Below, piece after piece: positions 7,955 through 17,797 of a stretch of 64,000 nt of DNA. Below the pieces are notes generated by a model. The model was given only the letters and a program-made list of their open reading frames with translations, searched no databases and was not told where the DNA came from. The stretch is taken from the NCBI RefSeq assembly GCF_004331695.1, contig NZ_SJSL01000001.1, forward strand, positions 310,001 to 374,000, in the 5' to 3' direction. Numbering within the stretch: the first letter of the stretch is position 1; each line of letters starts with the position of its first letter. Both the position numbers and the translations under genes were made by a program. This DNA comes from Pedobacter psychroterrae (GTDB taxonomy: Bacteria > Bacteroidota > Bacteroidia > Sphingobacteriales > Sphingobacteriaceae).

Positions 7955-9338
7955 TTTTCTCTCCCCTTACAACGTTAATAATGGTCATAAAAATTATTTT
8001 AACATCCAGCATGGTACTCCAGTTCTCGAGGTAATAGATATCACATTTCACCCTGTTTTCCATATCTAATGAGGTTTTGGTCTCGCCTCTGAAACCATTT
8101 ACTTGTGCCCAACCGGTGATTCCCGGCTTTAAAAACTGGCGCACCATGTACTGATCAATGATGGCTTTATATTCTTCAGTATGCTTTAACATATGCGGTC
8201 TCGGCCCCACCACAGTCATATTTCCTAAAAAAACATTAAAAAACTGAGGCATTTCATCTAAACTGGTCCTGCGCAGAAATCTTCCAATGGAAGTTACCCG
8301 GGCATCATCTCTGGTGGCTTGTTTTTTGTCACTTTCCCTGTTCACTGTCATGCTCCTGAATTTGTAGCACCAAAATGGTTCGTCGTTTCTACCACTTCTT
8401 AATTGTTTAAAAAGCACAGGCCCGTGACTTTGCAGCTTGATAATCAATGCAATTAAAGGATACAGCCAGCTCAATATAAAAAGTATCACGAGGGAACTAA
8501 ATAGCACGTCAAACATCCGTTTTTTAAACCGGCTGCCCATTTCCTCCAATGGTTCCTGACGCAAGGTAATGATCGGGAATTCCCCACCAAGATAACTAAC
8601 TGTATAAGGCGAACCGATTGCACCTCCAAAATCTGGAATAAACTTTAACCGCACGCATTGTTTTTCTGCTTCAGACAACAACGACTTTACATCTCCCATC
8701 CGCTCAGGCGCCACCGCCACATATACGTCCATTACCCCATTTGCCGCGGCCTGCGCAAGATTCTCAGAGACAGTCTCCGTTAAGATATCTCCGTCCTGCG
8801 CATAGATAGAGTCATCATCGCCCACAGAACCGTAAAACTGAACACTCCGGTGCTTGTCAAAGTAATTAGAAATTCTCACAGCAGTATCGTTAGAGCCCAT
8901 CACAGCAATTTTTTTAGCGAGGTTAAGCCGATTGAGAAATACATACTGAATTACCGTACCGGCAAAGCGGCTCATGATAAAAAATACAAAAAGTGAAATG
9001 TAAAAGGCAGACAGGAATACCTTTGAAAAATCGATGTTGCCCGCAATGGCAAGATAAACCCCAAACAGCGCTACATGCATGGCAAAACTCCTGAACGTAC
9101 CCCTGTAAATTCTTTCCAGTTTTCTAACCCCATAACTGGTATACAATCCCCAGACTGCAGAATTAAACAGCCAGATCAGGTTACTGACCACCACGAAATG
9201 TTGATGCAGTTGCGCTGGCGCAGACTTGCCCAGATGTAATGTCATTAAATAAGCTATATAGTAAACACCATTCAGAAGAATCAGATCTGACACCAGCAAA
9301 ACATATCTCAATAAATAAATGTATCGTGTCTGAACCAT
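7944..9338 (-). CDS. WcaJ-like undecaprenyl-phosphate sugar-1-phosphate transferase
   Basis: Starts repeat-unit assembly by moving a hexose-1-phosphate from a UDP-sugar to undecaprenyl phosphate at the inner membrane. At 464 residues it is the large polytopic type: four to five N-terminal membrane helices (about 10-125), a central nucleotide-binding-like domain (KKIAVMGSNDTAVRISNYF), a further helix near 275-300, and the C-terminal bacterial sugar-transferase domain. That domain shows FKQLRSGRNDEPFWCYKFRSM, the catalytic Asp-Glu pair in TSLDEMPQFFNVF, VVGPRPH and GITGWAQVNG. Lies ten bases downstream of ugd. It is one of two initiating transferases in the window; the small one is at 42958. 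Confidence 0.92.
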   Translation of the reverse strand: MVQTRYIYLLRYVLLVSDLILLNGVYYIAYLMTLHLGKSAPAQLHQHFVVVSNLIWLFNSAVWGLYTSYGVRKLERIYRGTFRSFAMHVALFGVYLAIAGNIDFSKVFLSAFYISLFVFFIMSRFAGTVIQYVFLNRLNLAKKIAVMGSNDTAVRISNYFDKHRSVQFYGSVGDDDSIYAQDGDILTETVSENLAQAAANGVMDVYVAVAPERMGDVKSLLSEAEKQCVRLKFIPDFGGAIGSPYTVSYLGGEFPIITLRQEPLEEMGSRFKKRMFDVLFSSLVILFILSWLYPLIALIIKLQSHGPVLFKQLRSGRNDEPFWCYKFRSMTVNRESDKKQATRDDARVTSIGRFLRRTSLDEMPQFFNVFLGNMTVVGPRPHMLKHTEEYKAIIDQYMVRQFLKPGITGWAQVNGFRGETKTSLDMENRVKCDIYYLENWSTMLDVKIIFMTIINVVRGEKNAF

Positions 9339-9347
9339 AAATTCTTA

Positions 9348-10769
9348 TTACGCTATGACAGTATGAGACTTTACATTCGCACTGCCAATTGACTGAACAA
9401 TAAAACCTATATCTCTTAGCCTTTGTGCATTTAGCAGGTTACGACCGTCAAAAATTTTCGCTGGCTTAAGCATTGAATCGTAAATACGCTGCCAGTCATA
9501 ATCCTTAAACTCATCCCATTCAGTCAATACGGCAATAGCATGTGCATTTTTGCATACTTCATAGGGGTCATTTATGACCGAAAGTCCCAATCTGTTTTGA
9601 TCAGGATCGCGGGAGCCCAGGTAGTCCAAATCAGCATAGATTTGCTTTTCACTTACCTTGGGATCAAATACCTTCACATCCGCCTGTTCATTCAGCAAAT
9701 AGTCAGCTACGTATATTGCAGCAGATTCACGGGTATCGTTGGTATCTTTCTTAAAAGCCCAGCCCAGGAAAGCAATCTTCTTACCAGATACAGTATTATA
9801 TAGGTTGCGAACAATGTTCAATGCAAACCGACGCTTCTGATGATCGTTCATAATAATTACCTGCTCCCAATAATCTGCCACTTCGGTTAGGCCAAAAGAA
9901 CGGGATATATAAACCAGGTTAAGAATATCTTTCTGGAAGCAGGAACCTCCGAAACCAACCGATGCCTTTAAAAATTTTGGCCCTATCCGGCTGTCGGCAC
10001 CTATTGCGCGTGAAACTTCGTTCACATCTGCCTCTGTCTTTTCACAAAGCTCTGAAATGGCATTTATAGAGGAGATCCGCTGCGCAAGAAATGCGTTTGC
10101 CACCAATTTAGACAACTCTGAAGACCACACATTCGTTGTTAAAATGCGATCGGTTGGAATCCAGGTAGCATAAATGTCGACAAGCGACTGTATGGCATCC
10201 CCGCCCTCAGGAGAAGGATCACCACCTATCAGTACCCGGTCTGGCATCAACAGATCATCCACCGCGGTTCCTTCTGCCAGAAATTCAGGATTAGACAAAA
10301 CCTGAAATTGAACTCCGCTACCAGTATACTGAAGGATATCCTTAATCGCTTCAGCAGTTCTCACAGGCAAGGTAGATTTTTCCACGACAATTTTGTTTGA
10401 AGTAGAAACACGTGCAATTTGCCTGGCACATAACTCTATCCATTTCAGGTCTGCACCCATACCTTTTCCAAGTCCATAGGTTTTTGTCGGAGTATTTACA
10501 GAAATGAATATCATTTGTGCTTCTTCAATGGCACCATCCACATCGGTCGAGAAAAACAAGTTTCTACCCCGCGCTTCTTTTACAATTTCACCCAGCCCGG
10601 GTTCGTATACCGGTAGCTTATCTACATCCGGGTCATTCCATGCCGCAATACGCACTTCATTTAAATCTACAACGGTTACTTTGATATGTGGACATTGTTT
10701 GGCTATAACAGCCATGGTGGGTCCACCTACGTATCCTGCGCCTATACAACAAATGCTTGTGATCTTCAT
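9348..10769 (-). CDS. ugd: UDP-glucose 6-dehydrogenase, animal-type
   Basis: Oxidises UDP-glucose to UDP-glucuronate with two NAD+. 473 residues, longer than common bacterial Ugd. The N-terminal Rossmann motif [12 protein letters not shown] is at residues 7-18, [11 protein letters not shown] near 89-99 and EKSTLPVR near 130-137. The catalytic cysteine is Cys277 in [11 protein letters not shown], followed by NLVYISR and the C-terminal NAD domain with [16 protein letters not shown]. From memory, these segments are closer to animal UGDH than to the short Pseudomonas/E. coli enzymes. It heads the minus-strand precursor block and is divergent from gmd. Glucuronate would be a backbone or branch sugar. 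Confidence 0.94.
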   Translation of the reverse strand: MKITSICCIGAGYVGGPTMAVIAKQCPHIKVTVVDLNEVRIAAWNDPDVDKLPVYEPGLGEIVKEARGRNLFFSTDVDGAIEEAQMIFISVNTPTKTYGLGKGMGADLKWIELCARQIARVSTSNKIVVEKSTLPVRTAEAIKDILQYTGSGVQFQVLSNPEFLAEGTAVDDLLMPDRVLIGGDPSPEGGDAIQSLVDIYATWIPTDRILTTNVWSSELSKLVANAFLAQRISSINAISELCEKTEADVNEVSRAIGADSRIGPKFLKASVGFGGSCFQKDILNLVYISRSFGLTEVADYWEQVIIMNDHQKRRFALNIVRNLYNTVSGKKIAFLGWAFKKDTNDTRESAAIYVADYLLNEQADVKVFDPKVSEKQIYADLDYLGSRDPDQNRLGLSVINDPYEVCKNAHAIAVLTEWDEFKDYDWQRIYDSMLKPAKIFDGRNLLNAQRLRDIGFIVQSIGSANVKSHTVIA

Positions 10770-11102
10770 AAATCTAAATTTTAATGCAAAAACTCAATAA
10801 GTAATAACCAGAAAAACTAAAAAATCAGAATTTCACTACAAATATATCGCATTACATTGATTTATTTAAGATAATTATTAAAAATAACACAAAAAATAAC
10901 AATATAAGCCGCTATTTAGCTACAAATTCAAATTAATCATCAATTTATTATACTTATTGACGCACTAAATCAACATATTTCAAATTTATATACCAAATAT
11001 TTAATTTTAAATGATATTTTTGTGGTGATATCAAAATTAGAGTCAATAAAATCTTTTTTTAACCAAAAAAAGCAACTGTTTTCTAAAAAACACAACAAAA
11101 TA
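10770..11102. promoter_or_regulatory. Divergent ugd/gmd intergenic region with -7-like boxes
   Basis: This 333-bp, very AT-rich non-coding stretch separates ugd (minus) from gmd (plus). On the minus strand TATATTTG at 10839-10846 matches TAnnTTTG about 70 bases upstream of the ugd ATG. On the plus strand TATTTTTG at 11015-11022 matches it about 80 bases upstream of the gmd ATG. Neither has a clear TTG-type -33 element. The reading frame of gmd is open back to a GTG at 11022, but that GTG lies at the end of the -7 box, which favours the ATG at 11103. Nothing else coding is visible here. Confidence 0.45.
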
Positions 11103-12215
11103 ATGAAAAAAGCATTAATAACAGGAGTAACTGGTCAAGACGGATCATATTTAGCCGATTTATTATTAAAAAAAGGTTATGAAGTACACGGAATTAAGAG
11201 AAGAAGCTCACTTTTCAATACCGATCGCATCGATCATCTCTATCAGGACCCTCACGAAAGTAATGTTCGCTTCATTTTACATTATGGTGATCTGAGTGAT
11301 TCTACAAACTTGATCCGGATTATCCAACTGGTACAGCCCGATGAAATTTATAACCTGGGAGCCATGAGTCATGTGCAAGTGAGCTTTGAAACTCCCGAAT
11401 ATACCGCAAATGCAGATGGAATCGGGACATTGCGTATACTGGAAGCCATTCGGATACTCGGCCTGATAAAAAAGACAAAGGTCTACCAGGCTTCTACCTC
11501 TGAGCTATATGGCCTGGTACAGGCCGTACCTCAGTCCGAAACCACTCCTTTCTACCCTCGCTCGCCTTATGCAGTAGCAAAAATGTACGCCTATTGGATC
11601 ACAGTCAACTACCGGGAGGCTTACGGAATGTTTGCATGCAATGGAATTCTTTTCAACCATGAGAGTCCCTTGCGGGGAGAAACCTTTGTGACAAGAAAAA
11701 TTACCCGGGGAACCGCTAAAATAGCTTTAGGTATGCAGGACAAGCTTTATTTGGGAAATCTGGACGCGAGAAGGGATTGGGGACATGCTAAAGATTATGT
11801 AAAAGCGATGTGGTTAATCCTCCAGCAGGACGTTCCTGAAGATTTTGTCATCGCCACAGGTATCACCACTACTGTGCGTGATTTCATAAAAATGTCCTTT
11901 GCAGAAGTTGGCATTTCTCTGGATTTTCTTGGAGAAGGCGTCAAAGAAGTGGCAGTAGTAGTTTCATGCAGTGACCCAAGGTTCCAGATCGAGATTGGAA
12001 AAGAAGTAGTGGCTGTTGACGAACGCTATTTCCGTCCTACCGAGGTTGAACTTTTAATAGGCGACCCATCTAAATGTAAATCAAAACTAAACTGGGAGCC
12101 CAAATATGATCTTGCAGCCCTGGTAAACGATATGATGGTATCAGACATCCAATATTTTGAGAAAGAGCGTATGCTTAAAGAAGCCGGATACATTGTTAAA
12201 AATCAATTTGAATAA
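11103..12215 (+). CDS. gmd: GDP-mannose 4,6-dehydratase
   Basis: Converts GDP-D-mannose to GDP-4-keto-6-deoxy-D-mannose, first step to GDP-L-fucose. Extended SDR of 370 residues from the ATG at 11103, which yields the standard N-terminus [20 protein letters not shown]. Other Gmd hallmarks are [18 protein letters not shown], the active-site TSELYG and the YAVAK catalytic pair, followed by [20 protein letters not shown] and [15 protein letters not shown]. It overlaps fcl by one base (TAATG), so translation is coupled. First gene of the plus-strand operon. Confidence 0.96.
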   Translation: MKKALITGVTGQDGSYLADLLLKKGYEVHGIKRRSSLFNTDRIDHLYQDPHESNVRFILHYGDLSDSTNLIRIIQLVQPDEIYNLGAMSHVQVSFETPEYTANADGIGTLRILEAIRILGLIKKTKVYQASTSELYGLVQAVPQSETTPFYPRSPYAVAKMYAYWITVNYREAYGMFACNGILFNHESPLRGETFVTRKITRGTAKIALGMQDKLYLGNLDARRDWGHAKDYVKAMWLILQQDVPEDFVIATGITTTVRDFIKMSFAEVGISLDFLGEGVKEVAVVVSCSDPRFQIEIGKEVVAVDERYFRPTEVELLIGDPSKCKSKLNWEPKYDLAALVNDMMVSDIQYFEKERMLKEAGYIVKNQFE

Positions 12216-13147
12216 TGGATAAATCGGATAAGATCTATGTAGCTGGCCACAATGGAATGGTTGGGTCAGCAATTGTCAGAAAATTGGAAATGGAAGGCTT
12301 TAGCAATATCATTACCCGTTCTTCAAAGGAGCTGGATCTGCGAAATCAGGAGCAGGTAGGTAATTTTTTTAAAACTGAACAGCCCGAATACATCTTCCTT
12401 GCCGCAGCAAAGGTTGGCGGAATATTGGCCAACAACATTTATCGCGGCGAATTTCTCTATGAGAACCTGATGATCCAAAATAATGTGATACACTCCGCTC
12501 ACTTAAATAATGTCAAAAAACTGATGTTCCTGGGCTCATCCTGTATTTACCCCAAGCTGGCCCCGCAGCCATTAAAAGAAGAATACCTGTTAACAGGCGA
12601 ACTGGAGCCTACAAATGAGCCCTATGCCATTGCTAAAATTGCCGGGATCAAAATGTGCGACGCCTACAGAGCCCAGTATGGATGCAATTACATTTCTGTG
12701 ATGCCTACCAATTTATACGGACCCAATGACAACTACGATTTAAATAATTCGCATGTACTTCCTGCATTGATCCGGAAAGTAATTACCGCAAAAAACAATG
12801 GAGATGATACGGTGACCATCTGGGGAACCGGCATACCCCGCAGGGAATTTTTATATGTGGATGACCTGGCTGATGCCTGCTTTTATTTAATGAAAACATA
12901 CAACGAACCTGGCCTCGTAAACATAGGTGTAGGAGATGACATATCCATATTGGAACTAACTGAACTGGTTGTAAAAATTATAGGCTACGAAGGTCAGGTA
13001 GTAACAGACACAAGCAAACCCGACGGCACACCGAGGAAATTAATGGATGTCAGCAAATTAAACAAGCAAGGCTGGAAGGCCCGCATTTCACTGGAAGAGG
13101 GAATTAAAAAAGTATATGAAGAAGTAAAAGACTTTAAATGGAATTAA
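12215..13147 (+). CDS. fcl: GDP-L-fucose synthase
   Basis: Bifunctional 3,5-epimerase/4-reductase that turns GDP-4-keto-6-deoxymannose into GDP-L-fucose. 310 residues, normal length. The NADP-binding loop VAGHNGMVGSAIVRKLE starts near residue 10. The signature FLGSSCIYPKLAPQP and the active-site pair in YAIAKIAGIKMCDAYR follow, then PTNLYGPNDNYDL and a C-terminal substrate domain with PRREFLYVDDLADAC. It starts on the last base of gmd and ends with a TAATG overlap into manC. Confidence 0.96.
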   Translation: MDKSDKIYVAGHNGMVGSAIVRKLEMEGFSNIITRSSKELDLRNQEQVGNFFKTEQPEYIFLAAAKVGGILANNIYRGEFLYENLMIQNNVIHSAHLNNVKKLMFLGSSCIYPKLAPQPLKEEYLLTGELEPTNEPYAIAKIAGIKMCDAYRAQYGCNYISVMPTNLYGPNDNYDLNNSHVLPALIRKVITAKNNGDDTVTIWGTGIPRREFLYVDDLADACFYLMKTYNEPGLVNIGVGDDISILELTELVVKIIGYEGQVVTDTSKPDGTPRKLMDVSKLNKQGWKARISLEEGIKKVYEEVKDFKWN

Positions 13148-14226
13148 TGAATAAGAACAACTACGTATTGATCATGGCTGGCGGAGTAGGCAGCCGGTTT
13201 TGGCCTAAAAGCCGCAACACTTTTCCAAAGCAATTCATCGACATCCTTGGAATCGGCAAGTCACTGCTTCAACTCACCTACCACAGATTTTTAAAGTTAT
13301 GTCCGGTTGAAAATATCTTCATCGTCACAAACAGCCAGTATGAGGGCATCATTCTTGAGCAACTGCCCGGAATTGCTGCTTCTCAACTTATCTGCGAGCC
13401 GAGCAGGAATAACACAGCTCCCTGTATCGCATACGCCTCATTTAAGCTTAAAGGATTAAACCCAAAAGCCAATATCGTTGTAGCACCTTCAGACCATTTT
13501 ATATTATACGAAGACATCTTCCTTAGCAAGATAAATAAAGCGCTTGGCTTCACTGAAAAACAAGAAGCGCTGGTTACCCTGGGCATATCACCCAGGAGAC
13601 CTGATACCGGTTACGGTTATATTAAATATGAACATAAAAATACGGACGAAATCCACAAAGTTATCCAGTTCAAGGAAAAACCTACTTTAGAGAAAGCCAG
13701 GGAATTTCTGGCAGAAGGAAATTATGTATGGAATGCGGGGATTTTCATCTGGAAAGTCGGCTCTATACTAAAGGCGCTCGAAAAATACGCGAACGAAATC
13801 CACACCCTGTTTACCAAAGGAATAGACTTATACAATACTGACGCTGAGCGTAGTTTTATAGATGAGCACTATCCAACCAGTCCCAATATCTCTATAGACT
13901 ATGCGATAATGGAGCAGGCAGACAATGTATATACCATTCCTTCGGATTTTGGTTGGTCAGATCTGGGCACCTGGGCTTCGCTCTATGAAGCAGTCCCAAA
14001 AGACAAGCAGAACAATGTAATCTCAGCAAAAAACATACACATAGAGGACACACACAACAGCATCATCCATATCAACAGCGATAAAATGGCTGTACTAAAA
14101 GGGTTGGATGGCTTTATCGTAGTAGATGAAGGAAATGCCTTACTGATCTATCCAAAGAAGGAAGAACAATCGATCAAAGAAATTGTAAAAACCATGAGTA
14201 CCGAATACGGCGATTTATTCCAATAA
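13147..14226 (+). CDS. manC: Mannose-1-phosphate guanylyltransferase
   Basis: Makes GDP-mannose from GTP and mannose-1-phosphate and feeds gmd. The signature LIMAGGVGSRFWPKSR with FPKQFIDILG lies near the N-terminus, followed by CEPSRNNTAPCIAYAS, VAPSDHFI, FKEKPTLEKA and NAGIFIWK. At 359 residues it is the short form lacking the phosphomannose-isomerase domain. An ATG also exists three codons upstream (13138), but the one at 13147 repeats the TAATG overlap used by gmd-fcl. Phosphomannomutase is not in the window and must be supplied from elsewhere. Confidence 0.95.
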   Translation: MNKNNYVLIMAGGVGSRFWPKSRNTFPKQFIDILGIGKSLLQLTYHRFLKLCPVENIFIVTNSQYEGIILEQLPGIAASQLICEPSRNNTAPCIAYASFKLKGLNPKANIVVAPSDHFILYEDIFLSKINKALGFTEKQEALVTLGISPRRPDTGYGYIKYEHKNTDEIHKVIQFKEKPTLEKAREFLAEGNYVWNAGIFIWKVGSILKALEKYANEIHTLFTKGIDLYNTDAERSFIDEHYPTSPNISIDYAIMEQADNVYTIPSDFGWSDLGTWASLYEAVPKDKQNNVISAKNIHIEDTHNSIIHINSDKMAVLKGLDGFIVVDEGNALLIYPKKEEQSIKEIVKTMSTEYGDLFQ

Positions 14227-14257
14227 AAGAAAAATTACACCTGCTTAATCCCGCACT

Positions 14258-15712
14258 ATGCTTTTCAACTCGCTAAATTTCCTGATCTTTTTACCGGTAG
14301 TATTTATATTATACTGGTTTGTTGTCAACAGATCGCTAAAATATCAGAATATATTGCTCTTGGCCGCGAGTTATTTTTTTTATAGCTGTTGGGATTGGCG
14401 CTTTCTTTTTTTACTCGCATTCTCCACCTTTCTTGACTTTTATTCAGGCCTTGCCATACACCGTACTGACAATAAAAGACTCAGAAAAATTTGGCTGATC
14501 CTTAGCGTAGGGATCAATCTTGGCTTTTTAGGTATATTTAAATATTACAATTTTTTCTCCCATTCTTTTGGTGAGGCGTTGTCACAAATTGGCATCAATG
14601 CCAACATAACCTCATTGGATATAATACTTCCTGTAGGTATATCCTTCTATACTTTTCACGGTCTGTCGTATGTGTTTGACATATATAATAAGAGAATAAC
14701 ACCGACCACAAATTTCATAGAGTATTCATTATTCGTAAGCTTCTTCCCCTTACTGGTAGCTGGCCCCATAGAACGTGCGACACATCTACTTCCGCAAATG
14801 GAAAAACCCAGAACATTCAGGTATGCGCAAGCAGTTGATGGCTTAAGGCAGATCTTATGGGGCATCTTTAAAAAGGTAGTGATAGCAGATGGCTGTGCCG
14901 AATACGCCAATCTTATATTTAATAACTCATCAGACTATTCGGGAAGCACATTGATATTGGGTGCAATACTGTTCACATTTCAGATTTATGGAGATTTCTC
15001 CGGGTATTCAGACATAGCGCTTGGAACCGCTAGGCTCTTTGGTTTTGAACTATTAAAGAATTTTAATTTCCCTTATTTCTCCAGAGATATTGCAGAGTTC
15101 TGGAGGCGCTGGCACATTTCCCTTTCCACCTGGTTTAAAGACTATTTATATATCCCTTTGGGCGGAAGTAAAGGCGGCATGGCTATGAGGATCAGAAATA
15201 CTTTTATCATATTTCTCGTGAGTGGGTTCTGGCATGGTGCCAACTGGACATTTATCATCTGGGGAGGATTGAATGCGCTGTTCATCATGCCATCCATCAT
15301 ATTCAAAACCAACAGGAACAACATCGACATCGTTGCCCAGGGCAGGACCTTTCCCACACTTTATGAATTGTGGCAAATAGCTACCACATTCGCGTTGACA
15401 GTCTTTGCATGGATATTTTTTAGGGCCAGTTCAGTTGGTCATGCATGGAGTTATATAACCGGCATTTTTTCGAAAGACATTTTTAAAATACCGTTTTACC
15501 ATCCAGAACTAAGGGCTTCTATAACCATTATTATGCTGATCATTCCCTTTGTTTTAGTCGAATGGATGGGCAGAGAAACCAATTATGCTATTGAAAAGAT
15601 CGGCTTTAACTGGAAGCGGCCACTGAGGTGGAGTTTCTATATATTCATCGTTTTTCTAATTGGCATGTATATGCATACTGAGGAAACGGAATTCATTTAT
15701 TTTCAATTCTGA
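14258..15712 (+). CDS. MBOAT-family polysaccharide O-acyltransferase (AlgI/DltB-like)
   Basis: Polytopic inner-membrane O-acyltransferase of 484 residues. It opens MLFNSLNFLIFLPVVFI, the usual start of AlgI/PatA-type proteins, and has about 10-12 hydrophobic segments. The MBOAT core shows the LPVGISFYTFHGLSYVFDIY motif, FRRWHISLSTWFKDYLYIPL-like conserved Trp-His region near 285, and the putative catalytic histidine in SGFWHGANWTFIIWGG near 327. Such enzymes pass acetyl groups across the membrane to a periplasmic SGNH-type partner; the next gene (3 bases downstream) fits that partner. Likely acetylates the exopolysaccharide. Confidence 0.9.
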   Translation: MLFNSLNFLIFLPVVFILYWFVVNRSLKYQNILLLAASYFFYSCWDWRFLFLLAFSTFLDFYSGLAIHRTDNKRLRKIWLILSVGINLGFLGIFKYYNFFSHSFGEALSQIGINANITSLDIILPVGISFYTFHGLSYVFDIYNKRITPTTNFIEYSLFVSFFPLLVAGPIERATHLLPQMEKPRTFRYAQAVDGLRQILWGIFKKVVIADGCAEYANLIFNNSSDYSGSTLILGAILFTFQIYGDFSGYSDIALGTARLFGFELLKNFNFPYFSRDIAEFWRRWHISLSTWFKDYLYIPLGGSKGGMAMRIRNTFIIFLVSGFWHGANWTFIIWGGLNALFIMPSIIFKTNRNNIDIVAQGRTFPTLYELWQIATTFALTVFAWIFFRASSVGHAWSYITGIFSKDIFKIPFYHPELRASITIIMLIIPFVLVEWMGRETNYAIEKIGFNWKRPLRWSFYIFIVFLIGMYMHTEETEFIYFQF

Positions 15713-15715
15713 GCT

Positions 15716-16654
15716 ATGAAAAAGTACCTGATTAATCTCTTTTATTTTTCCTGCCTTGTGCTGATAGTTTATCCTCTTATTGTGTTCTCCTGGGGTAAAA
15801 TTTTTCCGGGCAAGTATCGCAAGAACTTAAAATATCGCGAAGCAAGTACCGGTCAGCTTGATCAGAGATTACGCGATGCAGACACCACTAAAAATATCGA
15901 TTTACTTATTCTTGGGTCATCACATGCATATAGAGGGTATGACCCTAGAATCTTCAAAAAAGAAGGCATCAAAGTCTTCAACTTAGGCTCCAGCGCACAA
16001 ACCCCCATCCAGACAGAAATACTATTCAATCAGTATCTCAGCCAGTTCAATCCAAAACACATTATTATAGATGTGTACCCGGCGCTACTGGCAAGCAATG
16101 GCATTGAATCTTCACTGGACCTGATAGCGAATGATTGCCTGGACAAAAATTTCGCTGCAATGTTTTTAAAACAGAAAAACATCATCGTCATCAATGCTGC
16201 CATTTATTCTTCCATAAATAATATCTTAAAACCCTCTAAAGCTGTAAAAAAAATAGCTAGTCCGGACAAATATATAGTTGGTGGCTTTACTGAATCCTAC
16301 AAAAAGTACAAAGCCAAAGCAGGAAAAGACATTAAGTTTGATGTCGAAATATCAGACATGCAGATGGACGCCTTGGTCCGGATAATCAATAAAATAAAAA
16401 GCAACAATCTAACATACACGTTAGTCCAGTCGCCTGTCACCAAAGAAAAGTACGCCCTGACTAAAAACAATGTAGAAATGGACAGAGTCATTTCAAAACT
16501 GGGAACTTACTACAATTTCAACAAGATGCTAACCCTGACCGACAACTATTTTTATGATGATCATCATCTGAATCAGTACGGGGTAGTGGTTTTTAATCAA
16601 AGGTTATTGGAAACAATCGATATAAAACCTCTGGCTAAATATGCAAAAAACTAA
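15716..16654 (+). CDS. SGNH-like membrane-anchored partner of the MBOAT acyltransferase
   Basis: A 312-residue protein with one N-terminal membrane helix (about residues 5-25) and an extracytoplasmic domain. A GDS-like nucleophile block reads DLLILGSSHAYRGYDP near residue 62-77, and a C-terminal Asp/His block reads FYDDHHLNQYG near 283, as expected for a Ser-Asp-His esterase/acyltransferase triad. The serine motif is GSSH rather than GDS. The arrangement directly after an MBOAT gene parallels PatA/PatB, AlgI/AlgJ and DltB/DltD. Inferred role: accepting the acyl group from the MBOAT protein and placing it on the glycan. Confidence 0.7.
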   Translation: MKKYLINLFYFSCLVLIVYPLIVFSWGKIFPGKYRKNLKYREASTGQLDQRLRDADTTKNIDLLILGSSHAYRGYDPRIFKKEGIKVFNLGSSAQTPIQTEILFNQYLSQFNPKHIIIDVYPALLASNGIESSLDLIANDCLDKNFAAMFLKQKNIIVINAAIYSSINNILKPSKAVKKIASPDKYIVGGFTESYKKYKAKAGKDIKFDVEISDMQMDALVRIINKIKSNNLTYTLVQSPVTKEKYALTKNNVEMDRVISKLGTYYNFNKMLTLTDNYFYDDHHLNQYGVVVFNQRLLETIDIKPLAKYAKN

Positions 16655-16684
16655 AAATTATGGGTGACTTAATTAAACGATGAA

Positions 16685-17797
16685 ATGGACGGGAATATGA
16701 GTAAAAACTACCTAAGTTGGAAAACCAGTTTTATTCTTGACATACTTAGACTTTTAGCAGCACTCGTCGTATTCCTCACGCATGGTTATACCGTTTGGTA
16801 TAAAAGCTATAATTTTTTTCCTGATCTCGATTTGGCACATTTCAGTGTCGTAACTTTCTTTGTATTATCAGGTTATGTTATCTCTTATACTACAACCAAA
16901 AACAATCGCGGGGCAGTCCATTACGCACAAGCCCGGTTAAGCAGGCTATATTCGGTACTATTACCCGCGATACTATTTACCGCTATCATACAAATAATCA
17001 TATATTACATTAACCCCTCTGTTTACAGCAAGTATTCAAATTCATCTCCTGTTGTACGATACTTTATCTCCATACTTTGTCTAAACGACATTTGGTTTTT
17101 TTCATCGTCACCCAAATTAAACGCACCTCTTTGGTCATTAAGTTACGAATTCTGGTACTACGTTATTTTTGGAGCATGGTTTTATAGGAAAAACAGGGGA
17201 TCTTACCTTTTACTAGCTTTTGCATGTCTGATAGCTGGGCCATCAATATTGTCGATGATGCCAATTTGGCTCCTCGGACGTCTTGCGTATAAGTTATCAC
17301 TTAGAAAAGCCCCACCAAAAAGTTACGGACTAGTCTTTGCCACCTCAATTGCTATAGCAATAGTGTTGCTAAAATATTTACCTGCGCTGCCTTTCCAATT
17401 AGGTCAGCCTCCATTTAACTATGCGAATCAATTTATCAAGGACATAATCCTTGGTCTATTCCTTTCGGTTGCATTATATTCCGTTACGGAAACAACTAAG
17501 ACAAACATTCAACCTGCATTTCTCGACAGATTCCGTAAAGTTGCTAATTTAACATTTCCCCTATATTTATTTCACTTTCCATTATTAGCCTTATGGCAGG
17601 CTGTTTTTCCGGTTAGGTCTGGCGACATTATCCAGTTTTGGATCGCGATGATCAGCATTTTGGTGATAATTGTCCCGATAGCACTATTTTTGGAGAATAA
17701 ACGTAAATGGTGGGATCGCATTTTCGATTTCCCAATAAAGACGCTGCGGAAAATTTTCAAAAGAAGTCCTGCCCGACACGCTGTAGCTGAGTATTAG
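16685..17797 (+). CDS. Acyltransferase-3 family (OafA-like) membrane acyltransferase
   Basis: A 370-residue integral membrane protein with about ten hydrophobic segments. The conserved N-terminal motif LDILRLLAALVVFLTHGY carries the family histidine near residue 35. FFVLSGYVISY and NAPLWSLSYEFWYY are further Acyl_transf_3 hallmarks. These enzymes O-acetylate sugars using acetyl-CoA. The ATG at 16685 or the one at 16697 could start it. It ends the plus-strand operon, and its stop codon abuts the stop codon of the convergent glycosyltransferase with no base between. Confidence 0.85.
   Translation: MDGNMSKNYLSWKTSFILDILRLLAALVVFLTHGYTVWYKSYNFFPDLDLAHFSVVTFFVLSGYVISYTTTKNNRGAVHYAQARLSRLYSVLLPAILFTAIIQIIIYYINPSVYSKYSNSSPVVRYFISILCLNDIWFFSSSPKLNAPLWSLSYEFWYYVIFGAWFYRKNRGSYLLLAFACLIAGPSILSMMPIWLLGRLAYKLSLRKAPPKSYGLVFATSIAIAIVLLKYLPALPFQLGQPPFNYANQFIKDIILGLFLSVALYSVTETTKTNIQPAFLDRFRKVANLTFPLYLFHFPLLALWQAVFPVRSGDIIQFWIAMISILVIIVPIALFLENKRKWWDRIFDFPIKTLRKIFKRSPARHAVAEY

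Noticed and set aside
11022..11102. GTG at 11022 as gmd start
   Set aside because: It would add 27 residues not typical of Gmd and sits at the end of the -7-like box; the ATG at 11103 gives the standard N-terminus.
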